5,761 bases of DNA from Caldilineaceae bacterium (GTDB taxonomy: Bacteria > Chloroflexota > Anaerolineae > Caldilineales > Caldilineaceae). Below, one piece after another: positions 1 to 4,989 of the stretch. The stretch covers positions 1 to 5,761 of the forward strand of contig JAPKMV010000258.1 in NCBI GenBank assembly GCA_026645635.1. Direction: 5' to 3'. Both the position numbers and the translations under genes were made by a program. The notes beneath the pieces were generated by a model. The model made no database searches and was not told the origin of the DNA. It saw nothing but the letters and a program-made list of their open reading frames with translations. Numbering within the stretch: the stretch's first letter is position 1; every line of letters begins with the position of its first letter.

Positions 1-465
1 ACCACCAAAGAGCGCCATCACCAGCACGTCGCCCGCCAGCAGCGTCGCCGCCTGGCCAAAGAGAAAATGGTTCAGCCCGGCCTGGCGCGCATCGGGGTTA
101 TTCTGCAAAAAGGTGAGCAGCATCAGCCCGAAGCCAAAAAAGACGGCGAGAATGATGCCCAGCGAACTGTCCTGCTTGATGCGCGTGGTGCGGGTCAGCA
201 GCACCACCACCAGCACGCCGGCAATGCCCGCGATGGCGGCGCCGGTCATCAACACCAGCGGCCCCTTGAGACCGGTGAGCATGAAGGCCAGCACGACGCC
301 CGGCAGCGCGGCGTGGGAAATGGCGTCGCCCATCAGGCTCTGCTTGCGCAGCAGGGCAAAGGCGCCCAGCGCGCCGCTCACCAGGCCGAGCAGCGCCGTG
401 CCCAATGCCACGGTGCGCAGGGTGTAGTCGTTGAAAAGGTCGGTCAAAAGTGGAGTGATGTCCAT
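1..465 (-). CDS. Metal ABC transporter permease, ABC-3 family (Mn/Fe/Zn type), 3' end outside window
   Basis: Membrane subunit that would form the channel through which the metal delivered by the binding protein is imported at ATP cost. The frame is open from ATG at 465 to the window edge: 155 residues of a family usually about 270-300 long, so the C-terminal half is missing. Visible are a short N-terminus, a first hydrophobic segment (about 17-39), the hallmark GDAISHAALPG at 46-56, further membrane segments (about 56-64, 68-91, 102-120), and the loop motif NHFLFGQAATL at 132-142. The FLFGQAA form is typical of the manganese/iron (Tro/Mnt/Sit) branch rather than ZnuB. An AGGA sits 8 nt before the ATG, supporting this start. 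It is the third gene of the operon, separated from the ATPase by 141 bp of repeats. TroC-like permeases are sometimes fused to a DtxR domain, which cannot be checked here. Confidence 0.93.
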   Translation of the reverse strand, partial: MDITPLLTDLFNDYTLRTVALGTALLGLVSGALGAFALLRKQSLMGDAISHAALPGVVLAFMLTGLKGPLVLMTGAAIAGIAGVLVVVLLTRTTRIKQDSSLGIILAVFFGFGLMLLTFLQNNPDARQAGLNHFLFGQAATLLAGDVLVMALFGG

Positions 466-501
466 GAATACGTTCCTGTCCAGTGGAACTCGTCGGCTCC
501 A

Positions 502-543
502 AATTGTGAATGGTGAATTGTCAATTGCGAATTGTGAAGTGCA
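502..543. repeat. AT-rich degenerate heptamer tandem repeat
   Basis: Read on the plus strand, the units are AATTGTG, AATGGTG, AATTGTC, AATTGCG and AATTGTG in perfect 7-bp phase (502-536), then a decayed AAGTGCA. On the minus strand the unit reads TTSACAA. The tract lies in the 141-bp gap between the metal ATPase and permease genes, so it falls within the operon's transcript. It resembles the short tandemly repeated repetitive (STRR) heptamers known from cyanobacteria. A related tract lies at 4921-4955. Confidence 0.85.
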
Positions 544-573
544 GACCTCACTCACGGTAGGTGTTCGGTTGGA

Positions 574-603
574 GCGCCCCTCGCCCCTCGCAACTCGCCC
601 CTC
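574..603 (-). repeat. GC-rich heptamer tandem repeat next to ATPase stop codon
   Basis: On the minus strand, 3 nt after the TAG of the ATPase gene, the sequence runs through the heptamers GCGAGTT, GCGAGGG and GCGAGGG, with partial units at each end. Positions 581-603 are identical over 23 bp, as reverse complement, to 4889-4911 downstream of the SulP gene. The tract is not followed by a T-run and does not form an evident hairpin, so it does not look like a terminator. Confidence 0.85.
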
Positions 604-606
604 TGT

Positions 607-1416
607 CTAATCCGCTGCGGCGGCGGCCACCTCCACCGGCAGCGCGCCCAGGTCACGATTAACGAACGCGATGCGCCCGCCGTAGGTCTTGCGCAGGTTC
701 TCCTCGGTGAAGACCTGGGCAACCGGCCCGCTGGCAATGCGCCGCACGTTGAGCAGCGTGACCCAGTCGAAATACTCCGGCACTGTATTCAGGTCGTGGT
801 GGACGACCAGCACCGTCTTGCCCGCCGCACGCAGATCCTTGAGCAGGCCGACAATGGCGCGCTCCGTCATGGCATCGACGCCCTGAAACGGTTCATCCAT
901 GAAATAGATGTCGGCATCCTGCACAATGGCGCGGGCGAGAAAGACGCGCTGCTGCTGGCCGCCGGAAAGCTGGCTGATCTGTCGATTGGCGTAATCCGCC
1001 ATGCCCACTTTCTCCAGCGCCGCGAGCGCCAGCGACCGCTCCTGGCGGCCTGGGCGGCGGAACCAGCCGAGCGCGCCGTAGCGCCCCATCATCACCACGT
1101 CGAGCACGCTGGTGGGAAAATCCCAATCCACGCTGCCCCGCTGCGGCACATAGCCCACGCGGTGGCGCATGGCCGCGTAAGGCTTGCCGTAGACCAGCAC
1201 TTCGCCCGCGGCGGACGGAATCAGCCCCAGGATCGTCTTGATCAGCGTCGTCTTGCCCGCGCCGTTCGGCCCGATGATCGCCATCAACACCCCGGCCGGC
1301 ACGCGCAGGTCTACATCCCACAGTACGGGCTTCTCATGGTAGGCGACGGTCAGGTCTTCGACTTCCACCGCCGGTGTATTGGGTGAAATCACTGCTGCTG
1401 CGGTGGGGCTGGTCAT
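607..1416 (-). CDS. Metal ABC transporter ATP-binding protein (Mn/Fe/Zn type)
   Basis: Cytoplasmic ATPase (269 aa, normal length) that powers the importer. All nucleotide-binding motifs are intact: Walker A GPNGAGKT at 49-56, Q-loop Q92, signature LSGGQQQR at 150-157, Walker B DIYFMDE at 169-175 with catalytic E175, D-loop to D181, and switch histidine H207 in VVHHD. The stretch [18 protein letters not shown] at 91-108 is characteristic of the manganese/iron importers (MntB/TroB/SitB type) and differs from ZnuC. A proline- and alanine-rich N-terminal extension of about 17 residues precedes the fold. The ATG overlaps the TGA of the binding-protein gene in an ATGA arrangement, with AGGAG 7 nt upstream, indicating translational coupling. 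The C-terminus ends in an unusual alanine run (AAAAAD). The gene symbol is left blank because naming differs between species and the metal is not proven. Confidence 0.96.
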   Translation of the reverse strand: MTSPTAAAVISPNTPAVEVEDLTVAYHEKPVLWDVDLRVPAGVLMAIIGPNGAGKTTLIKTILGLIPSAAGEVLVYGKPYAAMRHRVGYVPQRGSVDWDFPTSVLDVVMMGRYGALGWFRRPGRQERSLALAALEKVGMADYANRQISQLSGGQQQRVFLARAIVQDADIYFMDEPFQGVDAMTERAIVGLLKDLRAAGKTVLVVHHDLNTVPEYFDWVTLLNVRRIASGPVAQVFTEENLRKTYGGRIAFVNRDLGALPVEVAAAAAD

Positions 1417-2384
1417 GGTTGTTCTCCTGTCAAGGCTTGCACGATGGTGTCGATATTGTGACGCACAGTGCCGGCAAACGTGCCGGTTGGCCCGGCCGGG
1501 TCGCCGAGCGAATCCGAATAGAGTTCGCCGCCGATCTGCACGTCGAAGCCGCGGTCGCGCACGGCAGCCTGGAGCGCCTCGATGGTGCGCACCGGCACCG
1601 ACGTTTCGACAAAGATGGCCGGAATCTGGTTGGCGGTGATGAAGTCGGCCAGGTCGCGCACATCGGCGGTGCTCGCCTCGGCCGCCGTGCTGATGCCCTG
1701 CAACCCGCGCACATCGAAACCGTAGGCGCGACCGAAGTAGTGGAAGGCGTCGTGGGCGGTGACCAGCACCCGCTGCTCTGCGGGCACCCGCGCCGCCTGC
1801 GCCCGCACGTAGGCGTCCAGTTCGGCCAGTTCGGCGCGATAGCGGTCGGCGTTGGCAGCGTACTGGGCCGCGTTGGCCGGATCCGCCTCGGCCAGCGTCG
1901 TCTCGACGGCGGCGATCGTCTGCGCCCAGAGCGTCACGTCAAACCAGACGTGGGGGTCGTGCTGGTCGGCGGCGCCGGGGATCGGCAGCAGTTGCGTCGG
2001 GTCGATGGCCTCGGCCACGGCCACGCTGGGCTTGCGCTCGCCGAGCCGCCGCAGCACCTCGGCAAGCTGTGCCTCCAGATGGATGCCGCTGTAGAAGATC
2101 ACATCGGCGTCTTGCAGCGTGGCCACATCGCCCTCGCTGGCTACATAAAGATGGGGATCGACGCCTGGCCCCATGAGCGTGGTGACGGCGACAGCATCGC
2201 CCCCCACATTGCGCACGATGTCGCCGACCTGCCCGGTGGTGGCGACGACGGCGAGTCTACCGTCGTCTGCGGGTGCGCCGCCGCAGCCAGCCAGGAACAG
2301 CGCCAGTACAGCCGCCGCCATCGCTACCCGCCACCCGGATGGCTTCCGCTTTGTGCCTGTTCTACGATGGATTTCTTGATGCAT
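1413..2384 (-). CDS. Metal ABC transporter substrate-binding lipoprotein, TroA/ZnuA (cluster A-I) family
   Basis: Extracytoplasmic protein of 323 aa that captures a divalent metal and hands it to the permease. It has a basic N-terminus (RRTGTKRKP), a hydrophobic core (about 20-32) and the lipobox LAGC with C34 as lipidation site, so it is a membrane-anchored lipoprotein. Candidate metal ligands at the family positions are H78 (VDPHLY), H145 (DPHVWFD), H211 ([10 protein letters not shown]) and D291 (ELYSDSLG). This His-His-His-Asp set resembles TroA rather than the His-His-Glu-Asp set of PsaA/MntC. There is no long His-rich loop as in many ZnuA proteins. The ATG at 2384 is preceded by AAAGAGGA at a 7-nt spacing. 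It is the first gene of the operon, behind a strong promoter and a palindrome. Manganese (or Mn/Zn/Fe) uptake is inferred from the neighbours; zinc remains possible. Confidence 0.95.
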   Translation of the reverse strand: MHQEIHRRTGTKRKPSGWRVAMAAAVLALFLAGCGGAPADDGRLAVVATTGQVGDIVRNVGGDAVAVTTLMGPGVDPHLYVASEGDVATLQDADVIFYSGIHLEAQLAEVLRRLGERKPSVAVAEAIDPTQLLPIPGAADQHDPHVWFDVTLWAQTIAAVETTLAEADPANAAQYAANADRYRAELAELDAYVRAQAARVPAEQRVLVTAHDAFHYFGRAYGFDVRGLQGISTAAEASTADVRDLADFITANQIPAIFVETSVPVRTIEALQAAVRDRGFDVQIGGELYSDSLGDPAGPTGTFAGTVRHNIDTIVQALTGEQP

Positions 2385-2416
2385 AAAAACGTCCTCTTTC
2401 TGCCGAAAGTCAATAA

Positions 2417-2432
2417 GTTAGTTAAAGCTAAC
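2417..2432. promoter_or_regulatory. Putative metal-repressor operator (DtxR/MntR-like palindrome)
   Basis: Inverted repeat GTTAG-N6-CTAAC with five perfectly paired outer positions, and one more pair inside (2423/2426). It lies just downstream of the -10 box at 2436-2441, covering the predicted transcription start near 2429 and the first part of the leader. The GTTAG/CTAAC arms recall DtxR/IdeR-type sites, although the half-site spacing differs from the classic iron box. It does not resemble Zur boxes. A repressor bound here would block initiation. The repressor gene is not in the window. Confidence 0.5.
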
Positions 2433-2435
2433 AAA

Positions 2436-2463
2436 ATTATATGCAATGAATAATCCTTGTCAA
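2436..2463 (-). promoter_or_regulatory. Sigma-70 promoter of the metal ABC operon
   Basis: On the minus strand, TTGACA (2463-2458) is followed by a 16-bp spacer and TATAAT (2441-2436). Both hexamers match the consensus exactly. The predicted start near 2429 gives a leader of about 45 nt before the ATG at 2384. The surrounding 60 bp are AT-rich in an otherwise GC-rich window. A promoter this strong fits a gene set held off by a repressor and induced on metal starvation. Confidence 0.8.
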
Positions 2464-2541
2464 GTCCCCAAGTGCGCGTGTGCGAGAGGAGGGCGCGACC
2501 TCTGTCTTGCCGCGATGCGCGTCCAACGGCTTTGCCGCTAC

Positions 2542-2570
2542 TTGGCAGGAGGCGCTCTGTTCGTTACAAT
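2542..2570 (+). promoter_or_regulatory. Sigma-70 promoter of the CBS-domain gene
   Basis: TTGGCA (2542-2547), a 17-bp spacer and TACAAT (2565-2570): five of six matches in each hexamer. The predicted start near 2577 gives a leader of about 35 nt before the ATG at 2613. It diverges from the metal operon promoter about 80 bp away, and no obvious operator overlaps it. Confidence 0.65.
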
Positions 2571-2601
2571 GCAGCAGTACGTGCAATCTTTCACAAATTC
2601 C

Positions 2602-2607
2602 AGGAGG
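2602..2607 (+). promoter_or_regulatory. Shine-Dalgarno site fixing the CBS-protein start
   Basis: AGGAGG lies 5 nt before the ATG at 2613 and 11 nt before an in-frame ATG at 2619. The site favours 2613 and argues against translating the open frame that extends upstream to 2457, which also lies ahead of the predicted promoter. Confidence 0.75.
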
Positions 2608-2612
2608 CTCCC

Positions 2613-3017
2613 ATGCCAATGCGCAATCTATCGGTGCTGCAGGCCAAGCGGTTGGGCGTCTATACCATCGGCCCGGATGAAGACTTGTTGGCCACGGCGC
2701 GCAAAATGCAGGAGCACAATGTCAGCGCGCTGGTCGTCACAGATGCAGATGGCTATCTGGCCGGCGTAATCAGCCGAACCGACCTGGTGCGCGCCTGTCT
2801 GAAACGGACGGACTGGCCACTGCTACGCGTACAAGACTGCATGTCGGCTGACGTGGTGACGGTCGAGCTTGACGATCCCATGCTGCGCGTGATGGAACTG
2901 CTGGTGGATCATCACATCCACCGCGTGGTGGCGGTGGAACGTCACAACGGCAAACTCAAGCCGCTGGCGGTGCTTGCCGCCGGCGATGTGGTCTACCACA
3001 TGGCGCAGGAAAAGTAG
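2613..3017 (+). CDS. Stand-alone tandem CBS-domain protein
   Basis: Small cytoplasmic protein of 134 aa consisting almost only of a CBS pair (Bateman module). Such modules bind adenosine nucleotides or related ligands and often regulate a partner protein. CBS1 spans about 15-62, ending in GVISRTDLVR, with S54 and D57 at the positions that contact phosphate and ribose. CBS2 spans about 74-130, beginning VQDCMSADVVTV and ending VLAAGDVV. There D125 is kept but the Ser/Thr is replaced by A122, so the second site may bind weakly or differently. No extra catalytic or DNA-binding domain is present. The gene has its own promoter and lies 147 bp before the SulP transporter on the same strand, which suggests but does not prove a regulatory link. 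The exact ligand and partner cannot be told from the sequence. Confidence 0.9.
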   Translation: MPMRNLSVLQAKRLGVYTIGPDEDLLATARKMQEHNVSALVVTDADGYLAGVISRTDLVRACLKRTDWPLLRVQDCMSADVVTVELDDPMLRVMELLVDHHIHRVVAVERHNGKLKPLAVLAAGDVVYHMAQEK

Positions 3018-3048
3018 CGGCGCAATTCATTTTCATTCCATCCTCAGA

Positions 3049-3077
3049 TTGACAACGTCCCCACGCGGGCGTACAAC
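3049..3077 (+). promoter_or_regulatory. Possible promoter upstream of the SulP gene
   Basis: A perfect TTGACA (3049-3054), a 17-bp spacer and TACAAC (3072-3077, four of six matches). A CATAAT at 3084-3089 is a second -10-like sequence, but it has no -35 at proper distance. Transcription from here would pass through the hairpin at 3099-3122 before reaching the SulP start codon at 3165. Confidence 0.4.
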
Positions 3078-3098
3078 TCCTTGCATAATCTATGCGCG

Positions 3099-3132
3099 TA
3101 GGGCGAGCATCGTCTCGCCCTATCTTTGTTTT
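3099..3132 (+). terminator. Hairpin with T-rich tail between CBS and SulP genes (terminator or attenuator)
   Basis: TAGGGCGAG (3099-3107) pairs perfectly with CTCGCCCTA (3114-3122) around a 6-nt loop, giving a 9-bp GC-rich stem, followed by TCTTTGTTTT. This is the shape of an intrinsic terminator, 82 bp after the CBS stop codon. Because a promoter-like sequence lies just before it and the SulP start is 43 nt after it, it may act as an attenuator for SulP. Similar palindromes also occur as dispersed intergenic repeats in some bacteria, which is an alternative. Confidence 0.65.
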
Positions 3133-3152
3133 GCACTTATGCAGTGGGAAGC

Positions 3153-3156
3153 GAGG
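3153..3156 (+). promoter_or_regulatory. Shine-Dalgarno site supporting the SulP ATG start
   Basis: GAGG lies 8 nt before the ATG at 3165. The alternative in-frame TTG at 3126 is embedded in the T-rich tail of the hairpin and has no ribosome binding site, so the ATG is preferred. Confidence 0.6.
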
Positions 3157-3164
3157 TCAGGTGT

Positions 3165-4880
3165 ATGCAACGGGTGTCGTTGTGGGAACTGTGGCGACGT
3201 GAATTTGGCAAGTATTCGCTAGGGATTTTTCGGCAAGACCTGTTGGCCGGGTTGACGGTGGCGGCGGTGGCGCTGCCGCTGGCGCTGGCCTTCGGTGTGG
3301 CGTCGGGTGCGACGGCGCCGGCCGGTCTGGTGACGGCCATCCTGGCTGGTTTTATCATCGGTGCACTGTCGGGCGCCCCTTACCAGATTTCCGGCCCCAC
3401 CGGCGCCATGAGTGCGGTGCTCATCGTCATTGCCCAGCGCGTGGGCATCGAGGGCGTGTGGGTGACCGGTGTGCTCGCCGGTGTCATTGTGTTGCTCATC
3501 GGCCTGCTGCGCATGGGGCGCTTTGTCGCCTTCATCCCCTCGTCGGTGATCTCCGGCTTTACGTCGGGCATCGCGTTCATCATCTTTGTCGGTCAGATCG
3601 ACAACTTTCTGGGTGTCCAGACGCCGGCGCACGAGTCAGCAGCGCAGAAATTTCTCGGCTATTTTCAAGGCGGCTGGCTGCCCGACTGGCCCACAGTGGT
3701 GGTGGGCAGCGTGGTGATCCTGCTGATGGTCTTCTGGCCAAAGGCGTGGAGCCGCTTCGTACCCGCCTCGCTGATCGGCATCATCGCCGCGACGCTGCTG
3801 GTATTGGTGACCGGCTGGGACGCGGCCAGCATCGGCGCCATCCCGCGCACCATTTTGCTGGATGATCGGCTGACGCTGGACACGATCCCGTGGGGCAGCG
3901 TGAGTTCGCTGCTGGTGCCCGCCCTTTCGATCGCTGCGCTGAGTGCGGTCGAATCCCTGCTCTGCGGCGCGGTGGCCAGCAAGATGACCGGTATCCGTTT
4001 GCAGGCGAACCAGGAATTGGTCGCGCAGGGCATCGGCAACATCATCATTCCCTTTTTCGGCGGCGTGCCGGCGACCGCCGCCATTGCCCGCACCTCGGTG
4101 GGCATCAAGTCGGGCGGGCAGACGCGCATGGTGTCGATCATCCATTCCGTGGCGCTGCTGGCCGCGGCGCTGCTCTTTGCCAACGCCATTTCCGCGATCC
4201 CGCTGGCGGCGCTGGCAGGCGTGCTTATGGTCACCGCCGTGCGCATGAACGAGTGGGCTGCGATCCGCTTCATGTTCGGTCACCGCTTCAAGACCGGCAT
4301 CGTCACCTTTCTCGTCACCTTTTTCGCCACGATCACACTCGATTTGACCCAGGCGATCATCATCGGCGGCATCCTGTCGGCAGGCGTCTTCATCAACCAG
4401 GTGGCCAACCTGGAGGTGGACGTGCGCAAGGTGGATGTAGAGCGGATGCGGCTGCGCGGCATCGACGTGCGCACCGAGTGCAACTATATACGCGTCGCCT
4501 ATCTCACCGGCCCGCTCTTCTTTGCAGCGACCAACACCTTCAACGAGGCGTTTGCCCATGAAGAGGATGTGGACACGCTGATCCTGTCGATGCGCGCCGT
4601 GCCGCTGATCGACCTGTCGGGTCTCGAAGCGCTGGAGACGCTGCACGACCGGCTCCAGGAGCAGGGGAAGACGCTGATGCTGGCGGCGGTGCATCCCCGC
4701 GTGATGAACATGTTGGAGCGCGCCGGGATGAACAAAACCATCGGCGAACAAAACTTCTTCTGGAGCGCAGATCGCGCCATTCTGGTGGCCGAACATCGCC
4801 ATCTCAACCTGCCCGACCCGGTCATTGCCGGTCGTGTGCTGCCTTCGGAGGAGCCGGGCCTGACCGCCATGCCGATCTAG
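3165..4880 (+). CDS. SulP-family inorganic anion transporter with C-terminal STAS domain
   Basis: Integral membrane transporter of 571 aa, a normal SulP length. The family moves sulfate, bicarbonate or other anions, usually coupled to H+ or Na+; the substrate here cannot be assigned. After a short cytoplasmic start (1-22) comes the conserved QDLLAGLTVAAVALPLALAF at 24-43, then APYQISGPTGAMSAV at 71-85, part of the SulP substrate-site region. The later signature ANQELVAQGIGNIIIPFFGG at 281-300 follows AVESLLCG at 261-268. Hydrophobic membrane segments extend to about residue 411. The STAS domain occupies about 437-550 and contains LIDLSG at 481-486, the position matching the phosphorylatable serine of SpoIIAA-type STAS proteins (S485). 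The CBS-domain gene lies just upstream, and the stop codon is overlapped by a heptamer repeat. No carbonic anhydrase domain or neighbour supports a bicarbonate role. Confidence 0.95.
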   Translation: MQRVSLWELWRREFGKYSLGIFRQDLLAGLTVAAVALPLALAFGVASGATAPAGLVTAILAGFIIGALSGAPYQISGPTGAMSAVLIVIAQRVGIEGVWVTGVLAGVIVLLIGLLRMGRFVAFIPSSVISGFTSGIAFIIFVGQIDNFLGVQTPAHESAAQKFLGYFQGGWLPDWPTVVVGSVVILLMVFWPKAWSRFVPASLIGIIAATLLVLVTGWDAASIGAIPRTILLDDRLTLDTIPWGSVSSLLVPALSIAALSAVESLLCGAVASKMTGIRLQANQELVAQGIGNIIIPFFGGVPATAAIARTSVGIKSGGQTRMVSIIHSVALLAAALLFANAISAIPLAALAGVLMVTAVRMNEWAAIRFMFGHRFKTGIVTFLVTFFATITLDLTQAIIIGGILSAGVFINQVANLEVDVRKVDVERMRLRGIDVRTECNYIRVAYLTGPLFFAATNTFNEAFAHEEDVDTLILSMRAVPLIDLSGLEALETLHDRLQEQGKTLMLAAVHPRVMNMLERAGMNKTIGEQNFFWSADRAILVAEHRHLNLPDPVIAGRVLPSEEPGLTAMPI

Positions 4881-4911
4881 CGAGGGGCGAGGGGCGAGTT
4901 GCGAGGGGCGA
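4880..4911 (+). repeat. GC-rich heptamer tandem repeat abutting SulP stop codon
   Basis: Units GCGAGGG (4880-4886), GCGAGGG (4887-4893), GCGAGTT (4894-4900), GCGAGGG (4901-4907) and a partial GCGA. The first G is the last base of the SulP TAG. Positions 4889-4911 are the 23-bp match to the minus strand of 581-603. No hairpin with a T-run follows, so SulP lacks an evident intrinsic terminator in this gap. Confidence 0.85.
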
Positions 4912-4920
4912 CCTCACCCA

Positions 4921-4955
4921 TTGACAATCGGCAGTCAACAATTGACAATTGCGCT
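4921..4955 (+). repeat. AT-rich degenerate heptamer repeat upstream of the GNAT-Dabb gene
   Basis: In 7-bp phase: TTGACAA, TCGGCAG, TCAACAA, TTGACAA, TTGCGCT. The consensus TTSACAA matches the minus-strand reading of the tract at 502-536. The units contain TTGACA at 4921 and 4942. The first has GACAAT (4944-4949) at a 17-bp spacing, a weak promoter candidate for the next gene. A small inverted repeat GTCAA-CAA-TTGAC sits at 4934-4946. Confidence 0.7.
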
Positions 4956-4977
4956 ATCGTGTTTGCGTTGTAATGAC

Positions 4978-4983
4978 AAGGGG
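4978..4983 (+). promoter_or_regulatory. Shine-Dalgarno site fixing the GNAT-Dabb start
   Basis: AAGGGG lies 6 nt before the ATG at 4990. The in-frame ATG at 4984 directly touches the site and is therefore unlikely to be used. Confidence 0.6.
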
Positions 4984-4989
4984 ATGCAC

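Noticed and set aside
2417..2432. Palindrome as a Zur (zinc) box
   Set aside because: The GTTAG/CTAAC arms do not resemble the AT-rich Zur consensus types I know, and the transporter motifs favour manganese/iron. Zinc control is not excluded experimentally.
1374..2453. Long plus-strand open frame (359 codons) opposite the binding-protein gene
   Set aside because: It is antisense to a clear TroA-family gene, has low-complexity Gly/Arg/His-rich composition, no recognisable domain and no ribosome binding site. It is a GC-bias shadow.
2460..2541. Small gene or structured RNA in the divergent gap
   Set aside because: Only very short inverted repeats (such as CGGC-TTT-GCCG) are seen, with no ribosome binding site followed by a plausible frame. 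Apart from the two promoters and the operator I see nothing there.
2457..2612. N-terminal extension of the CBS protein to a start at 2457
   Set aside because: The extension precedes and spans the predicted promoter at 2542-2570, is Arg-rich and unlike the family, and has no Shine-Dalgarno site. AGGAGG at 2602-2607 supports the ATG at 2613.
3126..3164. TTG start of SulP at 3126
   Set aside because: It lies in the T-rich tail of the hairpin without a ribosome binding site. The ATG at 3165 has GAGG at a good distance and gives a standard SulP N-terminus.
3636..4802. Long minus-strand open frame (388 codons) opposite the SulP gene
   Set aside because: Its His/Arg/Gln-rich composition is typical of a shadow frame, and it lies wholly within a confident transporter gene.
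3165..4880. Assigning SulP as the bicarbonate transporter BicA
   Set aside because: The family signature is clear, but no substrate-specific residue, carbonic anhydrase or carbon-concentration neighbour supports bicarbonate over sulfate or other anions.
4880..4955. Heptamer tracts as a CRISPR array
   Set aside because: The units are 7 bp, contiguous and degenerate, with no spacers of uniform length and no cas genes in the window.
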